64,000 bases of DNA from Ctena decussata (lineage: Eukaryota > Mollusca > Bivalvia > Lucinida > Lucinidae). The stretch is taken from positions 84,366,979 to 84,430,978 of the forward strand of contig OZ022501.1 in assembly GCA_963989385.1 (NCBI GenBank), read 5' to 3'. The position numbers and the translations under genes were made by a program. Position 1 is the stretch's first letter. Every line of letters begins with the position of its first letter. Positions 32,346 through 44,072 of the stretch are shown in pieces. The notes beneath the pieces are model-generated. The model was not told where the DNA came from, did not search any database, and saw only the letters and a list, made by a program, of their open reading frames with translations.

Positions 32346-35099
32346 AACAAATTGACTTCATACCGTATTATTACAGTTACCATTCATACATTAAGATCTG
32401 TCTTCCTTTTTTCCGTTTCAACACGAAACAAATTTTAATGGATTTATATAGCAAGCAGTACTACCGCTGATGGGCAATGCCGATGATAGGTACGGTCCTT
32501 CGCTGTATGCATATAATAATTCATAAAGACAGCTTTTTTTCGATCTCAGCTCATTTGTCATTTTGATAATTCTGTTGTCACTAAAGTACAGCTAAAGTAG
32601 ATAAATAAATGAATAAAAGGTTCGGCTTGCCAAAATCTGGACACATCTGCAATGTTTCAGATTAATCATGTTTTGAGACAACAAACCAATTGTATTCACT
32701 CAAAATGTTGAATTGTAGGGGGATTGTAGATTGAATATAGTTTTGCAGGGGTATTCGATGTACTCTTGAAAGAAAAAGTATGCTTTTGTTTCTGAATAGA
32801 GGATATTTCTTTAATCTCAGAAATATCTTATTACATCCTTGGCGCGAAATCAGATCAGATAAAAAAGACGTATGCACGCTTCAAACATCGTCACACAGTC
32901 TCAAAACAGAATGATCGCTCTGCAAAACCAAAACTATTTCGATCGTCCTAGAGACCCGTAATGAAAGTACATAAGAAAACACTAAATGGATGGCACAGGT
33001 TGGTCTGAGTCTTCCCTGTACGTCTTTTCATACAACGCAACTCATTCAAAAATTATATCGGTTTAACAGAAACGATGTTTACATTTAATCACATGACATT
33101 GTTTTACGTTATGAAGACAAATAGAAAAGGCATCACAGAAGCACAAACCAAATAAAATATCAACTCTCGAGAGATCGGATACTAATTAACTTTTTAAAGT
33201 TACGACCACATTTACAGATAATATAGTTCCCTACTGACTAAAATCACAACAAAACTCCCACATCAATTAAACGTTCATTGTTTTAACATAGAAATACTAA
33301 TTTTCTTTCTGTAAGGAACCGTGTACTTTTGAGAGGTGAAACGATTTACCCAAGTCATATGGTATCGCGATTCCTTGGACAATACATTATGAAATGAGTA
33401 TTAAACCACATTCGTTAAACAGCATTTTTACATGTAGCAATAAAATAAGTAGGAATAAATACAACATTAATGAATTTATAATGTTTCTTGACCAATTTGA
33501 TATAAAACTCAATGAGCATTACAATCATTTCGAGAGTTTGCAGATTATTTACGCAATTCAACAAAAATGTACCATGAAAAAGCATAAAACAACGCAGTGT
33601 ATGAGTTCGAATGTACATGTAAGTACTTTTAGCTGCATCGTCGGTAAATGTATGTGGTTTGGTGAAATATATAAATAGATCATGGGCATAGCTAGAGGCA
33701 GTAACGTGATACGTGTACAATCAGGTTTTCATACTTCTTGAGAGGAAATTAGGGGGTGTAGCTCCTACGATATTTTATTGTTTAGATCAGTTGGCAGTTT
33801 GTATTGAAATCTTGCCCACTTTACAACATTTCGGAATGAAAATACGCTGATGCGTGTTGAAATTTTGTCAAATTGACAAAATTTCAAAACGCACCAACGC
33901 ATTTGCGTATAGGCTGATACGCCCTTGTTGATGAACGTCATACGGATAAGCAAGTTCCGTCCAACATGTAAATGATACTAAAAAACAAATTCTCAAATAT
34001 TGTTTTCTGATTTATAAATTATTTGCGAACTCTTGAATTCGCGACCAAGTAATTGTCATTTGGCGATTTCCATCTGGTCGTAAAAACGAGGAAATGTTTG
34101 CCGAGGTACTAGAATTTGCGAATCAGTATTTTACAGTAAAGGCGGACTATCAAATTTCATTCTCTATTGAATGTGTTTATGTTTAATTTCAAGCCTCCAT
34201 TTGGCATTTACATGTAATTTGTATCAAATAATTGTAACTATGCTCAAAATCATGTAGGAGGAAAACAATTCCAAATGCATCAAATTTTGACGATATTAAA
34301 TGAACATTCCGTTGAAAGGAATCATCGTCAACCCTCAGCTGTCAGTTCACTTTCTAACTGATCTGTGCTGTCTTGGTAACAGAGTCACTTTACATTTCAA
34401 TTTGTTCAGTGATGTGAAAATAAAGAAAACGAGAATTGCGCCGCAACACGCATAAAGGGCCCCTTTTAAACACGATAACGAAATGGACTCGGACCAGCCT
34501 GCATATCATTGCAGGCTGGTCCAAGCACTTGTCGTTGTTGTATGCAATGCAGGGAGGGTAATGTACCAATATACATAAATAGGGAGGTCCATGATTTAAA
34601 GAAGGTAGAGAGTACGGCTTATTTTCTGCATTCGCGCTTGAGATCTAATAAATTATTGGACCTTTAGCGCGTATGCTGGAAATAAACTGTTCTTTTAATT
34701 TTTTTTCATGCTTGTCAGATTGTTTTAGTCACTTTAAAACTCCCAATTGGCCATGTTGGTATTGATTGGTTTAAACATATTTTATTTCAAATTTCATATA
34801 ATTCAACTATACATTGTGAATAAATAAATTTAGCAGGATTGGAACGGAAGCATAAATACTTATTTAGTTCCTCTCCTTGTTGCTTCCCAGCTGTGAAACA
34901 TACTAGCGGAATACATGCATATATCATATATATCATTCATACTCAAAACACATATCTCGTTTTATAACCAATACGAATATTGTTTTCAGTCTATAAAGTT
35001 GTGATTTTTCTAATTAAACACGATTTAAAGAAAAGCATAGAAATGGAAAATACAGGTAACAAATAGATCTAGTAATTAGAAAACTAACAATAACGTAGA
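32346..35099. other. 2.7-kb gene-free stretch with two short stem-loops
   Basis: ATTTTGTCAAATTGACAAAAT (33861-33883) is a near-perfect palindrome; a similar one is at 47580-47601. GGACCAGCCTGCA (34491) pairs with TGCAGGCTGGTCC after a 6-nt loop. GGTTTAAACATATTTTATTT near 34769 resembles the end of the 96-bp insertion at 38.93 kb. Overlapping frames on both strands at 33394-33720 have no recognisable domain. Confidence 0.4.
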
Positions 35100-35274
35100 A
35101 GACAAAGCAAAATTATTTTTGAAAGTAAAAGATGTATTGTTCTTAAGTTTCGTTTCGGAGTTTCTTACGATAATTCCATTGTGGGAGAAGGCTGAAGGGT
35201 GTGGGGACGTGCACCGGGTAGGGTTGACAGTTTATCAAGATGCATGGCAGTTTCGCTGTTGTTTGTTAGTATTT

Positions 35275-36078
35275 TTAAGTGAATCGCTTGGTATCTGTTA
35301 TATACTTTTGTACTTTCCGAAATATAATAGAGTTTGTTTCGTGTGAAAGAGAAGCATTACCGTAGAGCAATAGGTCTAAAGTGATAGTGTGGTACTGTGA
35401 TACGGCGGTTACTAGTTCGGTTCGTTGGGGCAGATAGTATTGGCATTGCAAGAAAAAATGGTAAGTGCTTTCAATACTGCCGCAGCGGCATAGAGGTGAG
35501 TCGGTTATGTTTTTCAAGTACAGATCATGGTTAAGTGCGCTACAGTTTGTTCTCAGCCGAGTATGTAAGACTTGTTGTTTCCTTTTACCAGTATAATAGT
35601 GTCTAGGGACGTACGATCTATTCCTGTTGAGAAAATTTTTAAAGGAGTTAACTGTCTCAAGTTGTCTGGCCTCAGCAGGTAGGTCGTTCCAGTCTCTAAC
35701 AACAGAAGGCAAAAATGAGAGAAAATATTGATTTGTTCATGAGTTTATGGTATGCAAGTTATCAGCGTTTCGTAAGTTGTACTGAGATAGGCTACCAACA
35801 TTTTGGGGTACTAGAGATGAAAGATAGAAGGGAGTCAGATTAGTTTTCATTTTGAAAAATAATGTTAATTTGTGATCTTTTCTTCTTTTTTCCAGTGAGT
35901 CCCATTTGATTTCAGTATAGAGAGAGTTAATAGAAATGAGTTTCGTTGTGCCTGTCGCTATTCTAGCTGCTTCAGTTTGTATCTTTTGAAGTTCTTCTTT
36001 TTCATATTGGGTGCAATTATCCCAGACAACGTCTCCTATTCTAGTATAGGTATTGGTATCTGGTATTGATTCGTGCAC
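35275..36078 (-). pseudogene. C-terminal fragment of a second LINE family
   Basis: One minus-strand frame of about 268 codons, broken by a single TGA at 35737-35739. In order: DVVWDNCTQYEKEELQKIQT, AARIATGTTKLISI, WDSLEKRRKDHKLTLFFKM, YNLRNADN, stop, RDWNDLPAEAR, SFKNFLNRNR, VLHTRLRTNCSALNHDLYL, SPLCRCGSIESTYHFFLQC and a stop after TDTKRFT. The CxC...HxxxxC spacing is the zinc-knuckle-like end seen in many animal LINE reverse transcriptases. A one-base loss near 36050 shifts the frame before DVVWD, and the element is truncated there. Unrelated in sequence to the 11-kb LINE. Confidence 0.85.
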
Positions 36079-36487
36079 TAAAAACAGGATGGGCGCTTAG
36101 TAAAGAGTCCTGGTTGCTTACTTTGGCCCTAACATAAGCCTTCTACCAGTGGCCTTGTGTCAAATGCTATGTCTGTGACCAGACTCACCGAAGCTTTTTT
36201 AGGTCCTGTTAACAGTATCAATAGTATATGAAATGACCCGCCATCTTGTTTCTTCATCTTTGCTCGAAACTCCGTAAACGGAGCTTATTGGGTAAGCTGT
36301 GTTTAGCCTTTCATTCCTTCTGTCAGCCCGACTTTGATTTCTGAAAACGTTTGAAGAGTATGTCTAACCTCATTGAAATTATAATGATAAAAGATGATTC
36401 TCAATTTAATACGTCGTCCTAATCGCAGGCAAGAAAAACGAACTAAATTACCTCCCAGTGTCACCAACGGGAAGAGCAAACAAATAC
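36079..36487. other. Gene-free stretch, nothing recognised
   Basis: No coding exon or repeat was recognised between the LINE fragment and the pogo-like MITE. Confidence 0.4.
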
Positions 36488-36698
36488 TATAGACTCTAGA
36501 TACCTCAAAGTCGAAGTTCATTCAAAAACTACTGATATCTCAAAGTAAACTTTCTGGTCCCAAACATTTTATTTGGAGATAGTAATTTGAGATAAAATGG
36601 GTTGAAATGAACATGTAGGTAAAAAAGGAAATATGTCTTTGATATAAGCGGTACATTGAGATATCAGTATTCGAGATATCGAGAGCTGATTCTAGTTA
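36488..36698. mobile_element. pogo-like MITE, copy 3
   Basis: AGATACCTCAAAGTCGAAGT...TACTGATATCTCAAAGTAAAC and ATATCAGTATTCGAGATATC follow copy 2 (9738-9953) in order and spacing. The termini are more eroded. Confidence 0.7.
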
Positions 36699-38062
36699 CA
36701 CGCAAATAACATGCATAAATGAGTAACAAAAACCAAAGCCACCAGCTTGCTCTTCCATAACGAAATGAGTGCAATGCTGAATATGGCTCGAATTTAAAAA
36801 AAAATGCCGAAGCATACTGTCCTCAGAAGAGGCTCGTGGCAAACAACATAAAGCAAGGCAGAATAAAAATCATCATTAGCAACGATCTTAGAATGGTCAG
36901 CTTTAAACAACTTGGGGATTTCAAATCAAACTTTACCCGTTTTTCGCTTTATTCAGACTGGATAAAAGTGTGTGACTCATATAAGGGTACTCTAATTAAA
37001 TCATAATGCATCACACAATCACAGAAACCATACATTTCAAATTAAAATAAAATGAGCATTTATGTCAAATACTTCAGCCAATTACAGCCACAGCTGAAGA
37101 AAAAATGTTTAAGCCAAACAAAATCTGGTTCTATAATTGTGTTGTTATGTGATTTTTAGACATTTGATTTACACCAAGGATTATTCAAACACAATAAATT
37201 GTCTCCAAGGAAATATTAAAGTACACATGTTCACCAAGACAAATGGTGAGTATAAAATTCAGATATTAAATAGAAACGAAAGAAAATATTAATATTATTC
37301 CAAAATAACATTTTGCTGTTCTAAAGCACAAATTATCAGCAATTCCTTCAAGCAACAGCTCCTGTTATGCAAATAAGATCATCCTGTAAGCTCTACATTA
37401 TGCAGACTCAATCTTGTTACTTGAGGTGGTGGATAAAATATTCTGTATAAAATGCTGAAACTATAACAATTCTCCCCAAACCTACATGTAGCAGATGCCT
37501 TCTTTATGTTGTTTGCCACAATTTAGAATCCAGAAAGACTGACTTGTTGATGTTAATTATGGTTTATTTATAAAATATCAAAGAGTAATTTTCTGCGCAA
37601 AAATATACATGTATAAAAAAAGAAATATAATAAGATTCCTAGCAGTTATATGTTCAAACTATTTCACACATTATTAGGATAGCAAATAAAACAGACGGAG
37701 AAGTTTGTAGCCAAAGTTTTGTCAGAATTATGAAGAAAACGCAGGGAAGTTGAACTATTTCACTAACACACCTGCCTCGATCACAATAATGCAGTTTTAT
37801 ACTTTATGATAAGTTTTTTTTTCAGCCAAAACACCAGAGGCACATCTTCCCTTGTCAACCACCCGTGTACAAAGTTTGGAAGCGTTTAAAGAAGAGCTTG
37901 ACAGGTTTTGATTAGACAAAAGGCAAGAAAGCTGCCCAATTTGACATTAATTCTGTCAAATGCTACCTAAGCCAGCTTTATTTTATAAAAAAATTCTTTT
38001 AGAGTGTGCCTTGACTGGTGCTTGGCCGTTCGGGCAATTATGGTTTGTTAGTGTTCCTGTTA
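36699..38062. other. 1.4-kb gene-free stretch, nothing recognised
   Basis: AT-rich and without recognisable exon or repeat. Confidence 0.4.
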
Positions 38063-38530
38063 TTTGATGTTGTTTGACACCGAAAGCTTTCTAGGTGTCG
38101 GAATACGATGTTACTGTCGAGTCCTCATTTTTTATTTATCATATTTTATCCGTAAATGCTTTAGTTTAACGGGGTGGGTTGTTTGTGTATAAGGAGTTAG
38201 GGGGGGGGGGATTAGCGAGCGCCGGGTGGCTAACTAACCGTTTTGAACCATTTACGGAAGCTGAGGACGTGAGTTTGGATATCATAGGGATACTAAACCA
38301 CCCACATCCCACAACTCCACCCCTCCTTCCAAAGCGTTATTACTTACCGTTCCAAGGTGGTACTTATGTTGCGGTTCCTGTCTGTTGCGTGTTCTTGTTG
38401 TCGAGATCGCTGCTTTTGTCAACTTGTTGTAGGGATGTTGCTTTGGGTTCGGATGGCTGAATGACAGCCTGTCTCGGAGGGAGCTGTTCAGTCGGTTTGC
38501 AATGCGCGCCTTTCATGGGCTGCTGTTGAT

Positions 38531-38764
38531 AAGCCGCGACACGAGAAAACCAACAAAGTGGTTGTGCGCCCAGCGCAGATTCAGATCAGCCTGGGCATTC
38601 ATCCAGTCTGATCAGACACGTTGCTAAGCGTGTAAAGGGTAGTTAAGGGTCTAAGCTCCCTCCATGCGGACAGCGGAGACTGATCAGACTTGGCAAATGT
38701 CCAGGCTGATCTGAGTCTGCGCTGAGCGCACAACCACTTAATTGGTTGTGTCGTGTCGCGGCTC
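38531..38764. mobile_element. GAGCCGCG foldback element, copy k
   Basis: Left end AAGCCGCGACACGAG, right end TCGTGTCGCGGCTC. Present at the equivalent place in the right duplicate (copy l), so it predates the duplication. Confidence 0.88.
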
Positions 38765-38931
38765 ATTTAATGCTCCTTCCCTTTTGTTTAAACAGGGGGA
38801 TTTAGAATCTTGATTTATTCTGCCTGTCGTTTCACTTTGATGATACACTAGCCTTGTCTACTGCATGCATGTGCTTAAAGGAGTAGACAATGAAGCTGAC
38901 TGTTGGGTAACTGAAACCCTAATTATGTTTG

Positions 38932-39027
38932 GTTTAAACAATATTTTATTAATCAAAATTTCAACTAAGGTACAGAGACAATAGATCAGGATTTGATCGA
39001 AAGCCCAAGGCTTGTGAGGACCATCTC
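38932..39027. mobile_element. 96-bp retroposon-like insertion with 13-bp target duplication
   Basis: CTAATTATGTTTG (38919-38931) and CTAATTATGTGTG (39028-39040) flank it with one mismatch. The right duplicate has the uninterrupted site ACCCTAATTATGTTTGAGCC near 41965. On the minus strand the insert ends AATAAAATATTGTTTAAAC, similar to a 3' tail, and the same tail words appear near 34769. Confidence 0.8.
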
Positions 39028-39969
39028 CTAATTATGTGTGGCCACGGTCATCAAATCAGGATCAATGAGTGCATTATATCTCCTTAGAGACCCTTCAAAT
39101 CTAAAATCTAACAACAACAACAGCAAACAAAACGAAAAGCGAAAAACATATTAAAATGTTAAAATATCACTATAAAAATAGAATATGACCTTATTAAACG
39201 TTATTAAAAGTTTAATAAAAGTTAGATATCGAATAGCAACTTACTACTATCAGATATTTGTTCATTTTAGCGTGTAGGAGCAAAAGTGATTTTATTGTTA
39301 TTTTCATTTAGCTTTACTTGGTTTTGAAATCACTCATTTGGTTGTTTCAAACATTATTTTATTTTAAATTTTATGTTTAAAATGTGTCATACTGATTGCT
39401 TCAACAATTATTGTATGAGCACACCTGCTATCATCTTCTCCCGTATTTATCTGTTACATCGCTATGCATGTCCTTACCACCATTCCCTTCAAATATAGCT
39501 TAGTTTAAAGAAGATAATTTCCTTTTTATAATAAACAAGCCTTTGTCTCTCTGGCCATGCTTACATTTACCATCGGGGTTTGTTTTTATGAAATATCCAA
39601 TTCTGATCCATATTGCACACGTGCATTAAATCATTACTGCTCAGTGGACTAGTCTGTATATACATTGGATTAGTCCATTTGTCATTTAAGGGGTGCCTGG
39701 TTTATTTTATTTGTGTCATTTTTTAAAGTAAAATACCTATTTATCTTATGCGAACAGTGCACACCCTAATCAGACACCGCGTTTTGCCATGTCCATCAAT
39801 GAGAAATTGCTTAGGCTGGTTAATTATTGAGTCGCCCTCATATATTATTTGATCATCAGCGAGGTGAAATAGCATTTAAAAGAATTAACTCGAATTTAGC
39901 TTATACTGTAGCTTCCTTGATGAACCGTTTATGTTGATGGTAGGAAAAACATAAAACTACAGTCAAACC

Positions 39970-40207
39970 TGCTTATGTGGTCACCTCTATTAGAAGTTAG
40001 CTGTCTGAAACAGTCACTTTTCCGGCGTCCCTTGAACCAAGATACAGTCAACCTGCTTATGCAGTCACCTCTATTATGAGGTCACCTGTCTGAAACAGCC
40101 ACCACCCAGGATCCCTTGAACCAAGATACTGTGTTAAGGGGCCACCTGTCTTAAGTAGCCACATTTTGTGTTTCTCTTGGGTGACCCCTTAAGACAGGTT
40201 TCACTAT
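39970..40207. mobile_element. Tc1/pogo-like MITE (CAGTCAAACCTG), copy in left duplicate
   Basis: ACAGTCAAACCTGCTTATGT at the left is answered by TAAGACAGGTTTCACTATA at the right. The interior has about two 80-bp units (GTCACCTCTATTANAAG...CAGCCAC). The homologue is at 42970-43235. Confidence 0.65.
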
Positions 40208-40317
40208 ATATATTTTGACTGAACCAAGTGGTTCTTGTGAAACAATGTGTCACTGATATTAATTGAGGCATTGGTAAAATCAATTAGTAATTTCATCATC
40301 ATGGGTTAAAGAGCTGA

Positions 40318-41010
40318 CAAGATTTTGGTGACCTTGACCTCATTATCAAGGTCACTGGAGGACTTAAATGACAATTTATTGTAACCACTATATCTCCTGA
40401 ACCGATAGATGGAATTTCACCAAACTTGCACAGGTAGATCATTGGGACAAGTTTAAGAGCTGATTAGATTTTAGTGAGCTTGACCTTATTTTTAAGGTCA
40501 CTTGAGAACTTAGATACCAGTTTCTTGGCCCCATGATATCTCTTAAACCAATGGATAGAACTTCACCAAATTTGCGTGGATACATCATTGGGACAGGTTA
40601 CAGAGCCTATTAGATGTTGGTGACCTTGACCTCATTTGCAAGGTCACTGGAGGGCTTAGATGACAATTTCTTGTACCCACGATATCTCTTGAACCAATGG
40701 ATGGAATTTCACCAAACTTGCATGGATACATTATTGGGACAAGTTATAGAGCTAGTTTGATTTTGGTGACCTTGACCTCATTGTCAAGGTCACTTGCGGA
40801 CTTAAATGACAATTTCTTGTACTCACTATATCTCCTGAACCAATGGATGGAATTTCACCAAACTTGCATGGATTCATCATTGGGTCAACTTTAAGAGCTG
40901 ATTAGATATTTGTGACCTTCACCTCATTTACAAGGACATGGTCCTCTATGTAGGATATCTTTAGAACTGATGGATGGAGTTTTTCCAAACTTGCCTTGTA
41001 TTTTAATTGT
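40318..41010 (+). repeat. Minisatellite with exact 146-bp period
   Basis: GTGACCTTGACCTCATT or a variant recurs at 40328, 40474, 40620, 40766 and 40912, each exactly 146 bp apart. Each unit contains AAGGTCACT, TATCTC, TTTCACCAAACTTGC and CATTGGGAC. Divergence rises at the last unit. It lies between the two duplicates. Confidence 0.92.
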
Positions 41011-41564
41011 ACAGGTTTTTTTTTATTCATAAGGGGTGATTTGAAATAGGCTGGTGGGGGACATCAGTTTTTCTCTGAAAAACATTTCTAGTTTGATGTT
41101 GTTTCACACCCAAAGCTTTCTAGGTGTCGGAATACGATGTTACTGTCGAGTCCTCATTTTTTATTTATCATATTTTCGTCCGTAAATGTTTTAGTTTAAC
41201 GGGGTGGGTTGTTTGTGTGTAAGGATTTGGGGAGATTAGCGAGAACCGGGCCTCTAGCTAAACGTTTTGAACCATTTACAGAAGCTGAGGACGTGAGTTT
41301 GGATATCATGGGAATACTAAAACGTCCGCATCCCACAACTCCACCCCTCCTTCCAAAGCCTTATTACTTACCGTTCCAAAGTGGCACTTCTGTTGCGGTT
41401 TCTGACTGTTGCTTGTTCTTGTTGTCGAGATCGGTGCTTTTGTCAACTTGTTGTAGGGATGTTGCTTTGGGTTCGGATGGCTGAATGACAACCTGTCTCG
41501 GAGGGAGTTGTTCAGTCGGTTTGCCATGCACAAATTTCATGGGCTGCTGTTGATCTGTGTATAT

Positions 41565-41798
41565 GTGCCGTGACTCGAGAAAACCAACACAGTGGTTGTG
41601 CGCCCAGCGCAGATTCAAACCAGCCTGGGCTTTCACCCCGTCTGATCAGACTCTTCGCGAAGCGCGTAAAGGGTAGCTAAGGTCCTAAGCTACCTCCATG
41701 CGGACAGCAAAGACTGATCAGACTGGGCGAATACCCAGGCTGATCTGAGTCTGCGCTGAGCGCACAACTACTTTATTGGTTTTGTCGTGTCGCGGCTC
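41565..41798. mobile_element. GAGCCGCG foldback element, copy l
   Basis: Orthologous position to copy k within the duplication. The left end is eroded (GTGCCGTGACTCGAG) and the right end CGTGTCGCGGCTC is intact. Confidence 0.88.
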
Positions 41799-42283
41799 AT
41801 TTTATGCCTCTTCCCTTTTGTTTGAGGAGGGGTTTATAGAATCTGATTTATTTATTACCTGATCATTGCATGTCGTTTCACTTTTATGATACATTAGCCT
41901 TGTCTACTGCATGCATGGGCTTACAGGAGTAGTCAGTGAAGTTGACTGTTGGGAAACTTGAACCCTAATTATGTTTGAGCCACGGTCGTCAAATCGGGAT
42001 CAACGAGACCATTACATCTCCTAAAAAGACCTTTCAAATATAAAATCTAACAACAACAACAACAGCAAACAAAAAGAAAAGTGAAAAACATATTAAAATG
42101 TGAAAATGCCAATAAGAAAAAATTGAATATGACCTTATAAAACGTTATTAAAAGTTTAATAAAAGTTAGATATCGAATAGCTACTTACTACTATCAGATA
42201 TTTGTTCAGTTTTAGCGTCTAGGAGCAAAAGTGATTTTATGGTTATTTTCTTTTAGCTTTACTTGCTTTTAAAATCACTCATT

Positions 42284-42358
42284 CCCAGCTGGCACATGAC
42301 GTTGAAATGACGTCGTACTGACGTCGATGCGACGTAATGACGTCATGTGCCCGCTGGG
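42284..42358. mobile_element. 75-bp palindromic mini-MITE rich in GACGTC
   Basis: CCCAGCTGGCACATGACGT is mirrored by ACGTCATGTGCCCGCTGGG, with four ACGT(C) words between. The left duplicate has the empty site ACTCATTTGGTTG at about 39331, so the insertion and a 2-bp TT duplication can be read directly. Confidence 0.88.
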
Positions 42359-42969
42359 TTTGGTTGTTTCAAACAGTATTTTATTTTCAATTTTGTGTTC
42401 AAAATGTGTCATACTGATTGCTTCAACAAATATTGTATGAGCACACATGCTATCAGCTTCTCCCGTATTTATCTGTTACATCGCTATGCATGCCCTTACC
42501 ACCATTCCCTTCAAATATAGCTTAGCTTAAATATTTGATAATAAACAAGCCTTTGTCTCTCTGGCCATGCTTACATTTACCATCGGGGTTTGTTTTTATG
42601 AAATATCCAATTCTGATCCATATTGCACACGTGCATTAAATCATTACTGCTCAGTGGACTAGTCTGTATATACATTGGATTAGTCCATTTGTCATTTAAG
42701 GGGTGCCTGGTTTATTTTATTTGTGTCATTTTTTAAAGTAAAATACCTATTTATCTTATGCGAACGGTGCACACCCTAATCAGACACCGCGGTTTGCCAT
42801 GTCCATCAATGAGAAATTGCTTAGGCTGGTTAATTATTGAGTCGCCCTCATATATTATTTGATCATCAGAGAGGTGAAATTGCATGTAAAAGAATGAACT
42901 CGAATTTAGCTTATACTGTAGCTTCCTTGATGAACCGTTTATGTTGATGGTAGGAAAAACATAAAACTA

Positions 42970-43235
42970 CAGTCAAACCTGCTTATGTGGTCACCTCTAT
43001 AAGAAGTCACCTGTCTGAAACAGCCACTTTCCTGCGTCCCTTGAACCAAGATACAGTCAACATGCTTATGCAGTCACCTCTACTAAGAGGTCACATGTCT
43101 GAAACAGCCACCACCCAGGATCCCTTGAACCAAGATACTGTGTAATTGAACCTGTGTTAAGGGACCACCTGTCTTAAGCAGCATGATTTTGTGTTTTTCT
43201 TGTGTGACCCCTTGAGACAGGTTTTACTATATATA
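42970..43235. mobile_element. Tc1/pogo-like MITE (CAGTCAAACCTG), copy in right duplicate
   Basis: Counterpart of 39970-40207, with the same termini and internal 80-bp units. It was inserted before the duplication. Confidence 0.65.
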
Positions 43236-43327
43236 TTTTGACTGAACAAAGTGGTTCTTGTGAAACCATTTGTCACTGGAATAATTGAAGCATTGGTAAA
43301 ATCTCAGTTAGCATTTTTAACATCATG

Positions 43328-44022
43328 TACACTGTATGTACGATTTTCTGACTTTCTGACTGTTGTGTGCAGTTTTCGTGTACTGTGACATGCGTGTCTG
43401 CATCAGATGCACTGTCGGCATGATGTTTTCTAACCTGACATATTGCATGGTTTAAACTAAACAGAACAACAGTATTCTTATTTAAAAGATTGCAATCATT
43501 AAAGAAATACAACTCATGCTTTTCTTTTCTTACTTACAAATGGTGCCAAATCAAGTGTTTCAATCTAGTTATATTTTGTAATGATGATTGCTTTTCTATC
43601 TGATTAATTAATCCATGGAATGATCAAGCACTTTAAGCTGTCACTTGGGAAATATACATAGTATGCATATGCTCATTTGGGGCAATACTGGATTAAACAT
43701 GCTTAAAGACTAAGATTTGGTGAAGGGACTTTTGAAATCTGACAGCTCTAAATAGATAAAATATATAAACATATAATCAGCACATCATTTAATAATTTCT
43801 ACAGTGAGTAATGCTCTTATGGAACTTGTGGTCTGGACCGTTTTTTTCTGACTTCTATCATTTGATAGTCGCCACCTTTGTTGATCATGAGCTTTGGTTC
43901 AAGGCAATGATCTCTATCTTAAAATTTAGTGGAAAATTGCAAAATACGTTACATAACTGTTAGAATTGCCATAGGTTTGCTACCTATTCTGACGCTTCCC
44001 ATTCTGACTATTCCCATGATAA

Positions 44023-44072
<50 letters not shown>

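Larger units (their letters stand above)
38063..40305 (+). repeat. 2.2-kb direct duplication, left copy
   Basis: Aligns almost end to end with 41093-43327. It contains dispersed repeat D (38160-38520), foldback copy k (38531-38764), a 96-bp insertion missing from the right copy (38932-39027), and a CAGTCAAACCTG MITE (39970-40207). Frames such as 38179-38460 lie in repeat D and are not conserved as protein between copies. Confidence 0.9.
41093..43327 (+). repeat. 2.2-kb direct duplication, right copy
   Basis: Homologous to 38063-40305 at an offset of about 3.0 kb. It lacks the 96-bp insertion of the left copy and has its own 75-bp insertion at 42284-42358. Frames at 41209-41636 fall in repeat D and foldback l. 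Confidence 0.9.

Noticed and set aside
33394..33720. Opposed frames of 94 and 101 residues
   Set aside because: AT-rich sequence with no domain, no splice context and no repeat or conservation evidence.
40318..41010. CRISPR-like array
   Set aside because: The repeat unit is 146 bp with no short repeat/unique spacer alternation, and the genome is eukaryotic. It is a minisatellite.
38179..41636. Frames of about 90 residues at 38179-38460, 41209-41484 and 41364-41636
   Set aside because: They lie in dispersed repeat D within the duplication. The two copies differ by indels that shift frame, and other copies of repeat D do not preserve it.
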